Origin: Plotosus lineatus
Taxonomy: Eukaryota > Chordata > Actinopteri > Siluriformes > Plotosidae
Direction of reading: 5' to 3'
DNA length: 64,000 bases
Assembly (NCBI GenBank): GCA_024760905.1
Contig: CM045751.1
Coordinates: 9,940,001 to 10,004,000 of the forward strand
The first letter of the stretch is position 1. Each line of letters starts with the position of its first letter. The notes beneath the pieces were generated by a model. That model was not told the origin of the DNA, searched no databases, and saw only the letters and a list, made by a program, of their open reading frames with translations. This document shows positions 34,133 through 47,410 of the stretch, one piece after another. The translations under genes and the position numbers were made by a program.

Positions 34133-35372
34133 TCTGACTTTTTACTTCCTGACACAGATGAACATAATTTAATTGTTTTGGGGTCGCGTTTCCTTTTTTC
34201 ATAGGCTGAATGCAGGCATTTGTTTGGCTCTGAAAACATGAAGGGGAAACCGAGTTGAGCATCTGGCTCACATCTTGTCAAATTGGTCAGTGCAGTGCAG
34301 TGAGGTTTTAATAATCACCAGCATAAGGTGCTTCAAGGAAACACATTAAAAGTGAATGTGTGTTGTGCCTGAATGCATTTGCTGTTTGCCTCTTGAGGTT
34401 TGTGGCTTTTTTCTCATGTGTTTAAGACAGACACCACCCACACCGAAGCAAGGAATGTCAGCATGGTAGTCACCCCCCCCTTCCCCCCTTTCCCCCCCTT
34501 TTTTTCTCCAGACTGTGTGGAATAATGCAGAAATGTGTTTTATTAAATTACAGTATATTATAGTGCTCAGACATTATGTAATCTCTATATTTACGGGTAA
34601 CTTATTTATATGGCCATTTGTATGTCCCTTATGTAGGCTCTCTGTCACTTTCACATATGGGTTGTATGTTATTTCTGTTATCTGTCATGTTTTATCACAA
34701 TTTGAAGGTAATGCGACAATTAGTGAAAACAAGAACATTTGCTCTTGTTTGTTTTTGTGTTGTTATTTGGACACATTATGACAACCCTTTGAGTCTGATT
34801 GAGTTACATGGCTGTCAAATGCATGTCAATGCAGGGAAAAATGCATCTATTTGATGGCACTGTGTTGTTGAATTCTTGAAAAAAAAAGTTTGCATACTCA
34901 CCGATCCCTATTTCCTTTCGCTTCTGTCAAAAAAAGCTTTTGTTGAAGGAGTCTCCAGTTTCAGTGCTTTATAACCTAAGGTAAAGCGATCGCTGTGTTT
35001 TCCAATGTGAAAGAGTGATATAATTGCTCATTGCAAGAATATGGATGTCTCACAATATTGATCTCCTGGCAACATTTGCGTCGTTCATACAAGATTTATT
35101 TTCCTTTCTTTGTTGGATGGTTTTCTGAGGTTAGATTTAGGCAGAGCTTTAGCCAAGACTAAGACCTTTGTCAAGTCCATTACCAGGACCAATTGACACG
35201 GAGTCAAAACTGAGCCCAAAGAAGTGAGACAAATTATATACTGTATTTATTTTTGCAAAATGTTACTTCTTAAAAATGTCGCTTAACCTGTGGTATTGTT
35301 TAAAAGAATTTATGTAGGGGGGAAAACATGCATTTATAAAAGGCAGCTCACTCCGTAGTCACAATTTTGCAA
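34133..35372. other. Unassigned stretch
   Basis: C-run mixture at 34471-34500. Nothing shared with the repeat families and no supported coding frame. Confidence 0.3.
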
Positions 35373-35427
35373 TACAGGAATCCGTCTCTACTTCGCGCTT
35401 CAATTCATGTGACTTCAATGTATCGTG

Positions 35428-35461
<34 letters not shown>

Positions 35462-35636
35462 TCATCGAATTAAAAAATAAGGAAATTAAGGAAGAAGCTA
35501 CAAAACACTGCCAATTATGCAAAAAAAAAAAAACCCCAACCCAAAACCCCCCAACAAAACTACTTACATTTTTATGTGAGGTGCGCATCTGTGCGCGCGT
35601 TGCTCATGTGTCTGAATGTGTGTATTTATATTATTA

Positions 35637-36428
35637 TACAGTGATACCTCAGCTCACGAACATAATTGGTTCCCAGAAAGTGTGTGTCAGGCGAAAAGTT
35701 CGTCTTCCGAACATTTATTTCCCATAAGAAACCATTAAAATGAGAATAATCCGTTCCCAGGTCCCCATAAAACATAATTTTCTACTAAATAAGCCTTAAA
35801 ACTACACAAAAATATACCTTATTTTATGTATAATAAATGTGCTATTGTATTGTAATTAAAGAAATAAACTGTACTGTATAATAAAGTGGTTTTATTTCCC
35901 TTTGTGATGGTAGTTGATGGCTTGATGGAATGGAGTGGGAGGAGGAGGGAGGGAGGGACTTACTGTTTGGAAGGAGAGTTTGGAAACGCCTACTGTTTGG
36001 AAACACCCTTAGCCACACACGCACCCTTAATAGCTTCCTTGTTCTTAAGGATGGGAGCAATGGTAGACTTAGCGTACTGGTACTGGGACGCTGAGTCACA
36101 CAAACGCACACCTCGTTCGTGTTTTTCAATGATCTCCGCCTGTGGTGGGTCTTTTTCGGTCCCATAATAGCAAAAGTACACTCAATATGGTCCAAAATGT
36201 CGAGCAAACACAAACCACTTCCGCACTCAAAGAAAGGGGTGATTTAACTGTGACGCCGTGAGCGTGCGTCAGCTTCTCGTGGCCGCCACCGTGGCGCTGT
36301 TCGACCGCATGGTTTGATTCGTCCGCCGAAAACTAGTTCGTCAGCAGAGACTATATGCTCGCAAATTTAATGTTCTTGAGGCGAAAAGTTCGTGAGCTTA
36401 AGCGTTCGTCAGCGGAGGTTTTACTGTA
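35637..36428 (-). mobile_element. Tigger-B copy 3, nested in MITE-1
   Basis: TA at 35637-35638 and 36427-36428 flank the element. The termini are the same as copy 1 (CAGTGATACCTCAGCTCACG; AGCGGAGGTTTTACTG). The surrounding MITE-1 interior rejoins cleanly when the element and one TA are removed, which validates both ends. Confidence 0.93.
35990..36181 (-). pseudogene. Tigger transposase remnant, frameshifted
   Basis: The same residues as in the other copies (EIIEKHERGVRLCDSASQY). One G fewer in the GGGTC run than in copy 1 separates MGPKK from the helix-turn-helix, independently of the T loss in copy 2. Confidence 0.7.
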
Positions 36429-36775
36429 TATTTCTTTACATCTTATGCATTATTTTTAAATGTTTAATTGTCATTATAAGCATTTATAGTGTTGAATATG
36501 TATTTATTGATATTATATACACATATACATGTCATATATGTCAGTCGGGGGGGGGGTGTCGATCCTACTTTGCGGAATACAGCGATCGCGGGGGGATCTT
36601 GGTCCCGATTAACCGTAGAAAGTGAGGGATCCCTGTATTAGGTAAGCCAAGACCAGGACAAGTTAGATTGCAAACACCAGCATACATTCCGAGACAAGTC
36701 TGAGACATCTTGTTTCAATTCTGAGAGGAGTCTCAAACCAACCTCAAGTACAACAGCTGTGGATTTATAGGTATA

Positions 36776-37065
36776 ACATTAATAAACCAAGGCAGTGGTG
36801 GACTGGTGGTAAAGGTGCTGGACAACCTTGGGACCCAGTTATCAAAGGCCATGTCTCTCACAGTCTATGGTGAGAGGTTCATGTAAAAGAACCATTGCTG
36901 ACTTCCGATGAGAGTAGATGCATAGCCATCAGTGTGTTTCTGTCCTGCAGTGGCCTGGCGAGATGTCCAGGGTGTACTCTGCCGTCGCCCAGACTCGGTT
37001 GAGATGGGTGCCAGCCTCCCCATGACCCTAATTAGGATAAATGAATGAATGACATGAATAAACCA
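36776..37065 (+). repeat. SINE-A, L2-type tail, B box deleted
   Basis: ACATTAATAAACCA at 36776-36789 and ACATGAATAAACCA at 37052-37065 form a 14-bp duplication with one change. The head starts GGCAGTGGTGGACTGGTGG but the sequence jumps from GGTGCTGGACAACCTTG to GGGACCCAGTTATC, removing the B box. Confidence 0.9.
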
Positions 37066-37630
37066 GTTATATTATGATTATGTAAATGGAAAGCCTTCAT
37101 AAGGATGCTAAGACAGATGCGTGCATTTTTTTCTAATAAGCATCCACACTTTAGTATGTCTGCGATGAATACTGAAATTATCATGCTTCAAAAATAGATG
37201 TTGCACTTTGTATGTTGTTTCCTGAAGATAAGATAAACAGCGTGAAGAGAAATGTATTCCTGTCCAGCTGTGTGGTCTACAATGGCTATGAAGTTATGTG
37301 TCTAAAAGCTAAAACTAATGTACAGTTATGACAAATCCACACGAATAGTTCCGATTACAGGGTCACATGTTCAAGTATGTCATGGTGATTGGTTCATCTT
37401 CATCGAGTACTTTCAATGATTTTCAGTTTTCATTCTTGTGGTTCTATCAAAGATTTGATGTACAGTAGCATTCTTTTCTTTCTCAAAACACTTTTACAAG
37501 TGACACCCATCAACCAACCATCGGGCCACTTCTTTCTTTGGAAGAATATAAGAACTTGTAAGATAATAAAAAATACAGCGGCGTTTGTTAGAGTAATGCA
37601 CTCAATATTATTAGAAATTATTTAACATAG

Positions 37631-37665
<35 letters not shown>

Positions 37666-37764
37666 TAAAAATTCTAAATAAAGTATTTTTCTCATTATCA
37701 ATGTACTATGTGAAATGGTTAATATTAATATTGAACAGTGTAATGTACAGCAATGTTAAACACC
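37066..37764. other. AT-rich unassigned stretch
   Basis: AAT repeat at 37630-37662. No repeat family or coding evidence. Confidence 0.3.
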
Positions 37765-37932
37765 CCTCCCCTCTCTCTCTCTCTCTCTCTGTTTCTCTCT
37801 CTGGCTGTCTCCCTCTCTCTCTATCTCTCTCTCTCTCTCTCTCTCGCTGTCTCTCTCTCTCTCTCTGTTTCTCTCTCTGGCTGTCTCCCTCTCTCTCTAT
37901 CTCTCTCTCTCTCTCTCGCTCTCTCTCTGCTG

Positions 37933-37965
<33 letters not shown>

Positions 37966-38049
37966 CTCTCTCTCTCTGTCTCTCGCTCTCTCTCTCTCTG
38001 TTTCTCTCTCTCTCTCTCTCTCACTCTCTTTCTCTGTTTCTTTCTCTAG

Positions 38050-38136
<87 letters not shown>

Positions 38137-38150
38137 TCTCTCTGTCTCTT

Positions 38151-38184
<34 letters not shown>

Positions 38185-38197
38185 CTTCTCTCTCTGT
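37765..38197. repeat. Polypyrimidine CT tract
   Basis: About 430 bp of CT with few purines. A segment with GTTTCTCTCTCTGGCTGTCT occurs twice (about 37791 and 37867), showing a local duplication of about 76 bp. The frames on both strands are low-complexity artefacts. Confidence 0.95.
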
Positions 38198-38449
38198 AAG
38201 AGAGGTGGAATTGTAAGCCAGTCAAAGACTAACATCAGCCAGTGACAAATAGCAAACAATTTGAATATACCTCTGTCAAGTGGTAAAAAGTACAAAATGA
38301 AGGTACGACCACCATGGAGCCACAATCTAGGTATACCTGGACCATCAGAAAGATCCTTTCACTCCATGAAAAGAGCAGTGTAGAAAAATCCACTATATAT
38401 TATATTATATATTTATAGTATAAATATATAATAAATACATAATACACAA

Positions 38450-38720
<271 letters not shown>

Positions 38721-38727
38721 ATATATA

Positions 38728-39987
38728 AAATGTGTGTCTTTTTTTTTTTAATGGCAGAACAACCCCTACTTGAAAATGTCACATGACCTAACATCCATGT
38801 ACTAGCTGTTCTACTTCTTTTCTGGCCAAAATTAAGTGGGCAGAGCTTTATGGAAAAAGTTGCAGATATGAGCAAAAGCATTGTTCTGAGAGGGCTAACC
38901 GGTATCTCACAGTGGCCAATTTGACCTCATGCCCAGTACACAATGACCACCCTGCAGAGCATGGACCCCTGCTGCCACAGCCCACACTTCTGCCATCAGT
39001 AGACACAATCTGACAGGTGGATGGTAACTGCTCTCCTATGGCTATGTCAGTGTACAGCGCCACTAATGAGCGCTAGAGCTGATAGGACAAGGGCAATGTC
39101 TCGCTAAGACAACCAGCTGCTTGTTCTCAAAGATGCAAGATGGGGGTTTTGGGGTATAGCAGTTTTGTAGAGGCAACTGTATGGGTTGCAACAATTAGTC
39201 CACTGTATCTATCAGTACAATTATCCAAAATGATTATCAATAAAGCAATCCATTATTCAGATGGGCATTGAGAAACCCTCCCCACATCTGAGAGATTGAT
39301 AATGTGCTTCTCCAACCATGAATTTCCAGACCCTTGTCTATTATTCTCAAAACTGGTCAAGGAGGCTATGCTATCAAAACAAATTTAGTCTGCAGATTGA
39401 TTAAAAAAGGAAAAGGGGGTATATGGTGAAAAAAGACCAGGCTTGATAATACTCGGGAAGTCTGGGCTGCCACAGTTAATCTGCACCAGCTCTTCTCAAC
39501 GCTGGGAGATAATTACTGGAAGTTGGCATATGGAGATGATTATTATGTAACTACAAGGAACCCCCTTGGAAACAATGCAGGAAAATAGGGCATTGTGCTC
39601 TTGCTCTCGGATGAGAAATTGTGGAACAAATTTCTAACAGTTGCATATATTTTACATACATTTCTTTAAATACACAGTAATAAAAGCATTAGCACATAAT
39701 ATGTCGGTTGAAGTGTTTCAAATATCTGCGTTGTTAGCGTGTGTTATGCAAAACTGGCATGATGTCTATCCAGCGTATATTTTAGGTGTTTTTGGCTGCA
39801 ATGTCAAACAACGGGAACAGCATTTTATAACAGGAAGTAATACATCCATTTAAGTAGAATACAGACAACTGAGCTAGAAGTCAATAATCACATGAAAGTT
39901 TTTCAAAATGTAGAAAGTTCCTGCTGAGATTATTGATACATTTGGCAGAGAGGGATGAGATAGAGCTGAGTAACCCTCTGAGTTGTA
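38728..39987. other. Non-repetitive stretch, 1.3 kb
   Basis: No repeat family of the window. 38880-39140 and 39340-39600 are compositionally balanced (for example GAGATAATTACTGGAAGTTG, TTGGAAACAATGCAGGAAAA) and are candidates for conserved non-coding DNA. No supported exon. Confidence 0.35.
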
Positions 39988-40108
39988 TCCTTATCTGGCC
40001 AGCTGTCCAGGGTGTACCTTGCCCTTGCCCGGAGTTGGCCGGGATGGGCACCAGCCTCCCCATGACCCTAACTAGGTTTAATCAGTTATAGAAAATTAAA
40101 TTCAGCTT
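39988..40108 (+). repeat. L2-type SINE tail only
   Basis: CCAGCTGTCCAGGGTGTACC through GGGATGGGCACCAGCCTCCC to GACCCTAACTAGGTTTAATC and GAAAATTAAATT. Head and body absent; diverged. Confidence 0.78.
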
Positions 40109-40210
40109 GATATGGACCACTCCACCTTTATGGACTTAGATATTGTCTAGTTATTTAGATGCTTTGCAAACACACATATGTTGTTGAGCGAGATGTATTA
40201 AGGAGTGTAC

Positions 40211-40213
<3 letters not shown>

Positions 40214-40250
<37 letters not shown>

Positions 40251-40342
40251 TCTGGGCGTTTTGTGTGGAGTTTGCATGTTCTCTCTATGCTTGTGTGGGT
40301 TTCCTCTGGGTACTCAGGTTTCCCTTTTATATATATACACAC

Positions 40343-40430
<88 letters not shown>

Positions 40431-40435
40431 TATAT
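40214..40435. repeat. TA/CA arrays enclosing a V-domain fragment
   Basis: TA and CA at 40214-40249, then 40250-40327 is a plus-strand V-SINE central domain (TTGTGTGGAGTTTGCATGTT, TGTGTGGGTTTCCTCTGGGT), then TA, CA and a TA array to 40430. The SINE's head and tail are both missing at the array boundaries. Confidence 0.85.
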
Positions 40436-40610
40436 AGTAGGCCCCTACTATTCACAGTGGTTCCAAACAGCAGGAGGGAGAAACAAAAAGCTCTCAGCCA
40501 TTGGATAAATTTGAATCACATGCCAGTAACTGCCAGGTTTGTTGCTAATTCACGAGTATGCGGGGCCGCGACTGCTGAACCGCGAATTGGCAAGGGCGTA
40601 CTGTATACAT

Positions 40611-40612
<2 letters not shown>

Positions 40613-40680
<68 letters not shown>

Positions 40681-40685
40681 ATGTA

Positions 40686-40747
<62 letters not shown>

Positions 40748-40760
40748 AAGAGAGAGAGAG
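40613..40760. repeat. Compound (CA)(TA)(TG)(TA)(GA) microsatellite
   Basis: Five simple arrays in a row, the middle three in the TA-TG-TA order seen elsewhere. Confidence 0.95.
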
Positions 40761-40876
40761 AAAGAGAACAATTTACTTCTTTTATCTAGCTTGTGTATTC
40801 ATATATGTAAATATAAATAGCTTCCTACAATATGTATTTTTTTTACCTTCTACAATTCTAGTAACATTATGAAATG

Positions 40877-41100
40877 GCTAAAGGCCGGCCATGTCTCTCA
40901 CTGTCTCTGGTGTGAGGCTGTAAAAGAACCATTGCTGACTTTCATCAACAGTAGCTGCATCTCCATCAGCGTGTTTCCACCTTACGATGACCTGGCGAGT
41001 TGTCCAGGATGTACTCTTCCCTCGCCCGGAGTCGGCTGGGATGGGCGCCAGCCTTGCTGTGACCCTAATTAGGATTAAGCGGTTACAGAAAATGAACTGA
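40877..41100 (+). repeat. SINE-A, 5'-truncated, L2-type tail
   Basis: Begins in the body (AAGGCCGGCCATGTCTCTCA) and ends AGGATTAAGCGGTTACAGAA plus AATGAACTGAA. Any target duplication is weak (TGAAAT). Confidence 0.85.
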
Positions 41101-42087
<987 letters not shown>

Positions 42088-42197
42088 TACAAAAAAAGTT
42101 AAGGATATTTGGAAATTTTCTCAATTTTTTTTTTGTTTTTGTGTATTCGCCTTAATTTCAGTTTTTTTATTGACAAATATCCTTAATTTTTTGTGTA

Positions 42198-42198
<1 letters not shown>

Positions 42199-42273
<75 letters not shown>

Positions 42274-42384
42274 TGTGAATTGTCCAGGGAATTGTCCAGG
42301 TTCTCATCCAGAATCGACTGAGATGGGCGTCAGCCTCCCTGCGACCTTAATTAGGATTAAGTGGTTCAGAATATGAATGAATGT
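42199..42384 (+). repeat. TA/CA arrays followed by an L2-type tail
   Basis: TA 42199-42230, CA 42235-42270, then from 42277 GAATTGTCCAGGGAATTGTC (the first ten bases are partly duplicated), GAGATGGGCGTCAGCCTCCC, TTAATTAGGATTAAGTGGTT and ATGAATGAATG. Confidence 0.85.
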
Positions 42385-42432
42385 TTGAGTCATATAGTAT
42401 TAAATGGTTAACTTTGGAGTTCTTTTGCTTAT

Positions 42433-42494
<62 letters not shown>

Positions 42495-44043
42495 ACCATA
42501 CAGCTTCAGTCATTGATATTTTACTATAACATGACTCCAAATCATGTATTTTAATCCTTACATAATCACATGTCTGAAAATGTTACAAGAAATAAAATTT
42601 TTTTTTATGATGATGATGACGACGATGATGAGGAAGCCGAAGACTGCACTATTATTCACCAAATAATAAATCACCAAAGTATATAGAAAGCAGTGATGCC
42701 ACAAACTCTTTGGAGGCATTATTGCATTAAAATGAAGCAAATAGCTGAAATTACAACAATTTAAAAGTTGATAGTTTTAAACTAGTGTTCGATCTCGATT
42801 TTCTCCTTAAACATTCCTTCACTATGAAACTTCTCATCTCTATCATCTGCATAAACCATAAATGTTGAGAGGAAACTGTGGGATCAGATCTTTCACCTTC
42901 CTTTGATTGTCATTTTCAGGTTTGTAGAGCTAGGGGATGTAAATAACACAAGCTCATGCAACGGGCTTCTCAGGGGTTACACAACGGACAGTGGCTGTGG
43001 ATAGTTTAAGATTTTCATTACATCATCAACAAGGGTGAAGCTGGTTTATTGAAGACTTCCTGCTCTTATCATTGTTGCTGAGCCAAACCTGCAAACATGA
43101 TCTGTAGAGGATCAAAATAGTAACTAGGAAATGGGAGGCTGTTGGATTGTTATTCTTGTTTGTTGTCCCTGGAGGACAGTTGATAACACAAGATGATGTG
43201 TTTGATAGTAGGATCCAAAGCTTTGTATTTCTGAGTTCTTCAGGTTTTGATGTTCATTGAAGCCAGAAGTGTTTCCATTACAGTTGCACCGTATACCACT
43301 GACGTAAAATAGTTCTTGTTTGCTTCTTGACGGAGACCCCTCTACGTTTGATACTCATCTTTGATGGAATGTAAGCCGGGCTCTTGAATTTCTGCCTGCT
43401 GAGAGCATGGTGCCATCATTAACGTGGACCACTCCACTGAAGACGCCGGTCAAGGAATGGGGGGTAGAAAGAGTCTGTGAAAAGGGCAGGCATTGTTCGC
43501 CCTGGGTGGGGAGTGGGCAACAGGAATGTGGGCCGAACGTTAGCTGTGCGAGGCCTGAGAGAGAGAGACACCATTGTCCCCCACAGTTACCCCTTCAGTC
43601 AGATCAGGGTGAAGGAGGCATGGGGTCACAGTTCCTGCTGTTCTGCATGGATCTGTAACACCGGCAAAGCAACGCTGTGGCCTACCAGCAGTTCAAAATA
43701 AATACTATATGCTCACTCATCAAAACCTTTTGCCACTTGAGATAGCCATTGTCCCACTTTCTCAAGGTGGCTAGCATCAGGTCTGGGCTGGGAATAGACA
43801 CGCTGACCTTGAGGAGTTAGAAGTTTAAACTCGATTATAATAGACTATAGTCTATTCTGTAGTTTTATCTTCGATTCATCTTTCGAGAGATGCAGAGTAA
43901 GGCTCCATGGTACCATCCTTTTATTTTTATTCGAGCATACAGTATTTTTAAGAGAAAAGATGCAATTCATTTTGTTACATCCTGGAAAGGTATTTCATAT
44001 TGTTTCCTTCTGGACATACTGTGGAGTACTGTATATTAGTATA
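42385..44043. other. Non-repetitive stretch, 1.65 kb
   Basis: GT array at 42436-42490. 43380-43700 is GC-richer than its surroundings and unique, with 74- and 83-codon frames overlapping on the plus strand, neither recognisable. The rest is ordinary. Confidence 0.35.
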
Positions 44044-44570
44044 TACAGGGATACCTCACTTTCTGCGGTTAATGGGGACCGAGACCCCCCCCCCCCCCCC
44101 CCCGAGACCACTGATTTCCGCGAAGTAGGATCAACCCCCACTGACTGACGTATTACGTACATGTATATGTGTATATAATATCAATAAATACATATTCAAT
44201 GCTATAAATGCTTATAATAACAATTAAACGTTCAAAAACAATGCATAAGATGTAAATAAAATATAAATACACACACATACAGACGCGCGCGCACACCTCA
44301 CATAAAAATGTAAGTACTTTTGTTGGGGGGTTTTGGGTTGTTTTTTGTTTTTGTTTGTTTGGGTTTTTTTGCATAATTGGCCTTGTTTTGAGGCATTTTC
44401 CTTAATGTTTTCCTTAATTTCCTTCCCCCCCCCGATGATTATTTTTGAAAAACTTGTGATGCACTGAAGCCGCAGAAACTGAAGCACGAAGAAGCGAAGG
44501 ATCGCTGTACTAAAACGCGATGCACTGAAGCCGCATGAATTGAAGCATGTAGTAGCGAGGGATCCCTGTA
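44044..44570 (-). mobile_element. MITE-1 copy 8 with a second terminus at its right
   Basis: A complete minus-strand copy spans 44044 (CAGGGATACCTCACTTTCTG) to about 44509 (GAAGCGAAGGATCGCTGTA). A second copy of the same terminus, of the other subfamily (GAATTGAAGCATGTAGTAGC, GAGGGATCCCTGTA), lies at 44516-44570. The outer terminus is identical to the left end of MITE-1 copy 9. Confidence 0.87.
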
Positions 44571-44908
44571 AATGGGGCAGGTTGGCACAAAGTAAGTCCA
44601 ATGTCTCAAAAGGTTATAATCAACTTATCAGCTAACATACCGGCCTGACTGGCCTGCTGCTAGGCATCACTATTAACCGGAAACTGCAATATGTTTCAAT
44701 ACCTTTCTATCGTAAGAGTTTCAGCAGTTTGTGCCACAGTAGCTTTTCTATGGCAGCAGAATAGAATTACGGTACTAGCCTTCGCGCCTCATGGACATCG
44801 GTGAACCCATGACAGTCTTACTAGTTCACTGTCCTTCCTTGGATCACCGGTACTAACCACTAAACCTTGTTTGGAGATGATTAAACCCAGTTGTTTATCC
44901 ATCACAAT
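44516..44908 (+). repeat. Left arm of a 393-bp inverted repeat
   Basis: Aligns as reverse complement with 47395-47787 over the whole 393 bp, without a gap, with 14 mismatches by my count (about 96%). It comprises 55 bp of MITE-1 terminus and 338 bp of otherwise unknown sequence, for example CATACCGGCCTGACTGGCCT and CGCGCCTCATGGACATCGGT. The unknown part occurs nowhere else in the window. Confidence 0.92.
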
Positions 44909-45652
44909 GTGTATAGAGAGGTGGAGGTATGCCCTGGAAAGGAGAGGAATGAAGGTTAGCCTCAGTAAATCAGAATACATGTGTGTGAATGAGAAGGACC
45001 CAGGAGGAACGGTGATGTTACAGGGAGCAGAGATAAGGAAGGTGGAGGACTTTGAGTACTTAGGCTCAACAATCCAGAGCGATGGAGAGTGTGGAAAAGA
45101 AGTGAAGAAGTGTGTGCAGGCAGGTTGGAATGGTTGGAGAAAAGTGTCCGGTGTGATGTGTGATAGAAGGGTATCAGCAAGAATGAAAGGAAAAGTCTAC
45201 AAGACGATGATGAGGTCAGCGATGTTGTACGGTTTAGAAACAGTGGCGCTGAGGAAAAGACAGGAGGTGGAGCTGGAGGTAGCAGAGATGAAAACGTTGA
45301 GGTTCTCTCTGGGAGTAACGAGGATGGATAGGATCAGAAATGAGTACATCAGAGGGACAGCACGTGTAAGATGTTTTGGAGACAAAGTCAGAGAGGTTAG
45401 ATTGAGATGGTTTGGACATGTACAGAGAAGGGATCATGAGTATATTGGCAGTAGGATGCTGAGGCTGGAATTACCCGGCAGAAGGCCTAGAGGAAGACCA
45501 AAGAAGAGATTTATGGATGTGGTGAAGGAAGACATGAAGGTCGTTGGAGTAAGAGAAGAAGATGCAGAGGCCAGGGTGAGATGGAGGCGGATGATTTGCA
45601 GTGGCGACCCCTGAAGGGAACAGCAGAAAGGAAAAGAAGAAGAAGATAAAAT
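44909..45652 (+). pseudogene. RTE-like LINE 3' fragment, 235-codon open frame
   Basis: The frame is open to the stop at 45612-45614. It reads [109 protein letters not shown], ending SGDP. This is the end of the RT domain and the C-terminal region of an RTE-like non-LTR retrotransposon. The catalytic YADD-type motif and the endonuclease lie upstream and are absent, so it cannot move itself. The longest such piece in the window, with an intact frame. 3' end GGCGACCCCTGAAGGGAACA and a GAA tail. It starts where the inverted-repeat arm stops. Confidence 0.88.
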
Positions 45653-45664
45653 GAACTGAACTGA

Positions 45665-46012
45665 ACTGTTCCCTTTCAGGGGTCGCCACAGCGAATCATC
45701 TGCCTCCACTTCATGGAATTCATATTAATGATTCGCATGTTTGATTTGGCATCGGTTTTTACATCGGATGCCTTTCCTGACACAACCCTTTCGCAAGGGG
45801 CTAAAACACGCTGATGGCTATACTCTTGACGAAAGTCAGCAATGGTTCTTTTACATGAACCTCTCACCATAGACAGGGAGAGACATGGCTGGCCTGTGAT
45901 AACCCAGTTAGCTGCACTGGGGGGACAGTGACAACCTTGTGCAGAGTGGGACTCAAACCCCCAACCCTAGGGTCATCGGTTCAGCACTTTACCACCAGGG
46001 CAACACTGCCAT
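45665..46012 (-). repeat. SINE-A, full length, long RTE-type tail
   Basis: In minus sense it ends with AGTGGAGGCAGATGATTCGC, TGTGGCGACCCCTGAAAGGG, which again reaches into LINE-like sequence. A short ATGAACTGAACTGAACTG on its left is typical of the other SINE-A tail type and may be a relic of another copy. Confidence 0.87.
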
Positions 46013-46686
46013 AATTGGAGATCATGTATATGTCATGAATTTAAAAAGATTTAAAAATAATCCATGAGAAGAATTCTTGAAGTATTTCCAGAAATATTTA
46101 TTTGTCTCAGGCTCGGTGGATCTAACTGAATAGAACAGGCAATCGACATCCACATCGTATTTAGTATTTAATTGTTAATAAAAGAGATTTGGAGATTTAA
46201 CAGAAGTGTCAACTGTCAGGGTTGCATCAAGAAAATATTTTGTTTACAAGAAAGGAAACAAGTTGTAGAAAGATTCTTAATATGCGAAAATACTTTTTGA
46301 TCAAAAGCCATGATGACGGCTGCAGGGTTTTGCTCCAGAACAACTGAAATTCGACCTGAGGCTATCATTTTTTTCATCACAGTTAATGTTGACTTGGTTT
46401 AATTTTCTCGGGTTTATTGCTATTTGCAATAGTTCTTTATGCCAATACTGTATATTTAATTGAATTTTATGCTTAAATTTGCTCTACAGTATTTCTTTGC
46501 AAGGGATGCACGACTTGTCAGCAATTAATATTTTCAATAGTTCAGATTAATTTATGACCGTTATGGTTTGTGATAATGACAGATTGCAAAAATAAGAAAC
46601 AAAAAGAATGATCCTAAAGTATTGTATTCTTCCTTTTTTTCTTCAGACATCAATTATTTTGCAATAAATACATGATTATAGGGACA
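46013..46686. other. AT-rich unassigned stretch
   Basis: The only unique DNA between the inverted-repeat arms. No coding frame or repeat family. Confidence 0.35.
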
Positions 46687-47410
46687 GATTGTGATGAATA
46701 AACATTACAGAATACATGTGTGTGAACAACAAGGACCCAAGAGGAACTTTGAGGTTACAGGGGGCAGAGATAAAGAAGGTGGAGGATTTTAAGTACTTAG
46801 GCTCAACAATCCAGAGCAATGGAGAGTGTGGAAAAGAGGTGAAGAAGCGCGTGCAGGCAGGTTGGAATGGATGGAGAAAAGTGTCCGGTGTGATGTGTGA
46901 TAGGAGAGTATCGGCAAGAATGAAGGGAAAAGTGTACAAGACGGTGATGAGGCCAGCGATGTTGTATGGTTTAGAGACAGTGGCCCTGGGGAAAAGACAG
47001 GAGTCAGAGTTGGAGGTAGCAGAGATGAAAATGTTGAGGTTCTCTTTGGGAGTAACGAGGATGGATAGGATCAGAAACGAGTACATCAGAGGGACAGCAC
47101 ATGTTAGATGTTTTGGAGACAAAGTCAGAGAGGCTAGATTGAGATGGTTTGGACATGTACAGAGGAGGGATAGTGAGTATATTGGTCGTAGGATGCCGAG
47201 GTTGGAACTACCAGGCAAAAGGCCCAGAGGAAGACCAAAGAGAAGATGTATGGATGCGGTGAAGGCGGACATGAAGGTCGTTGGAGTAAGAGTAGAAGAT
47301 GCAGAGGATAGGGAGAGATGGAGGCAGATCATTTGCTGTGGCGACCCCTGAAGGGAACAGCCGAAAGGAAAAGAAGAAGAAGAAGAAGAAGAAGATTGTG
47401 ATGAATAAAC
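46687..47410 (+). pseudogene. RTE-like LINE 3' insertion with 17-bp target duplication
   Basis: GATTGTGATGAATAAAC is duplicated exactly at 46687-46703 and 47394-47410, so the insertion is 46704-47393. It encodes about 210 residues in one open frame (46716-47351): [91 protein letters not shown], ending CCGDP, then the 3' end and (GAA)n. The interrupted target matches the end of the inverted-repeat arm, so the arm predates this insertion. Confidence 0.95.

Larger units (their letters stand above)
35373..36637 (+). mobile_element. MITE-1 copy 7, hosting Tigger-B
   Basis: Left end CAGGAATCCGTCTCTACTTC after TA (subfamily 1), with a T run of about 30 in place of the usual short one. The interior is interrupted at 35637 and continues at 36429 (TTTCTTTACATCTTATGCAT); right end AACCGTAGAAAGTGAGGGAT then CCCTGTA. 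Confidence 0.9.

Noticed and set aside
37701..38216. 171-codon SLSLSL frame and its RERERE opposite strand
   Set aside because: Translation of a CT microsatellite; such arrays are open in several frames by composition.
42438..42490. Functional Z-DNA regulatory site
   Set aside because: TG arrays are too frequent here to single one out without data.
46676..47332. 218-codon minus-strand frame
   Set aside because: Antisense of the RTE-like LINE C-terminus; the plus-strand frame has the recognisable RT-associated motifs.
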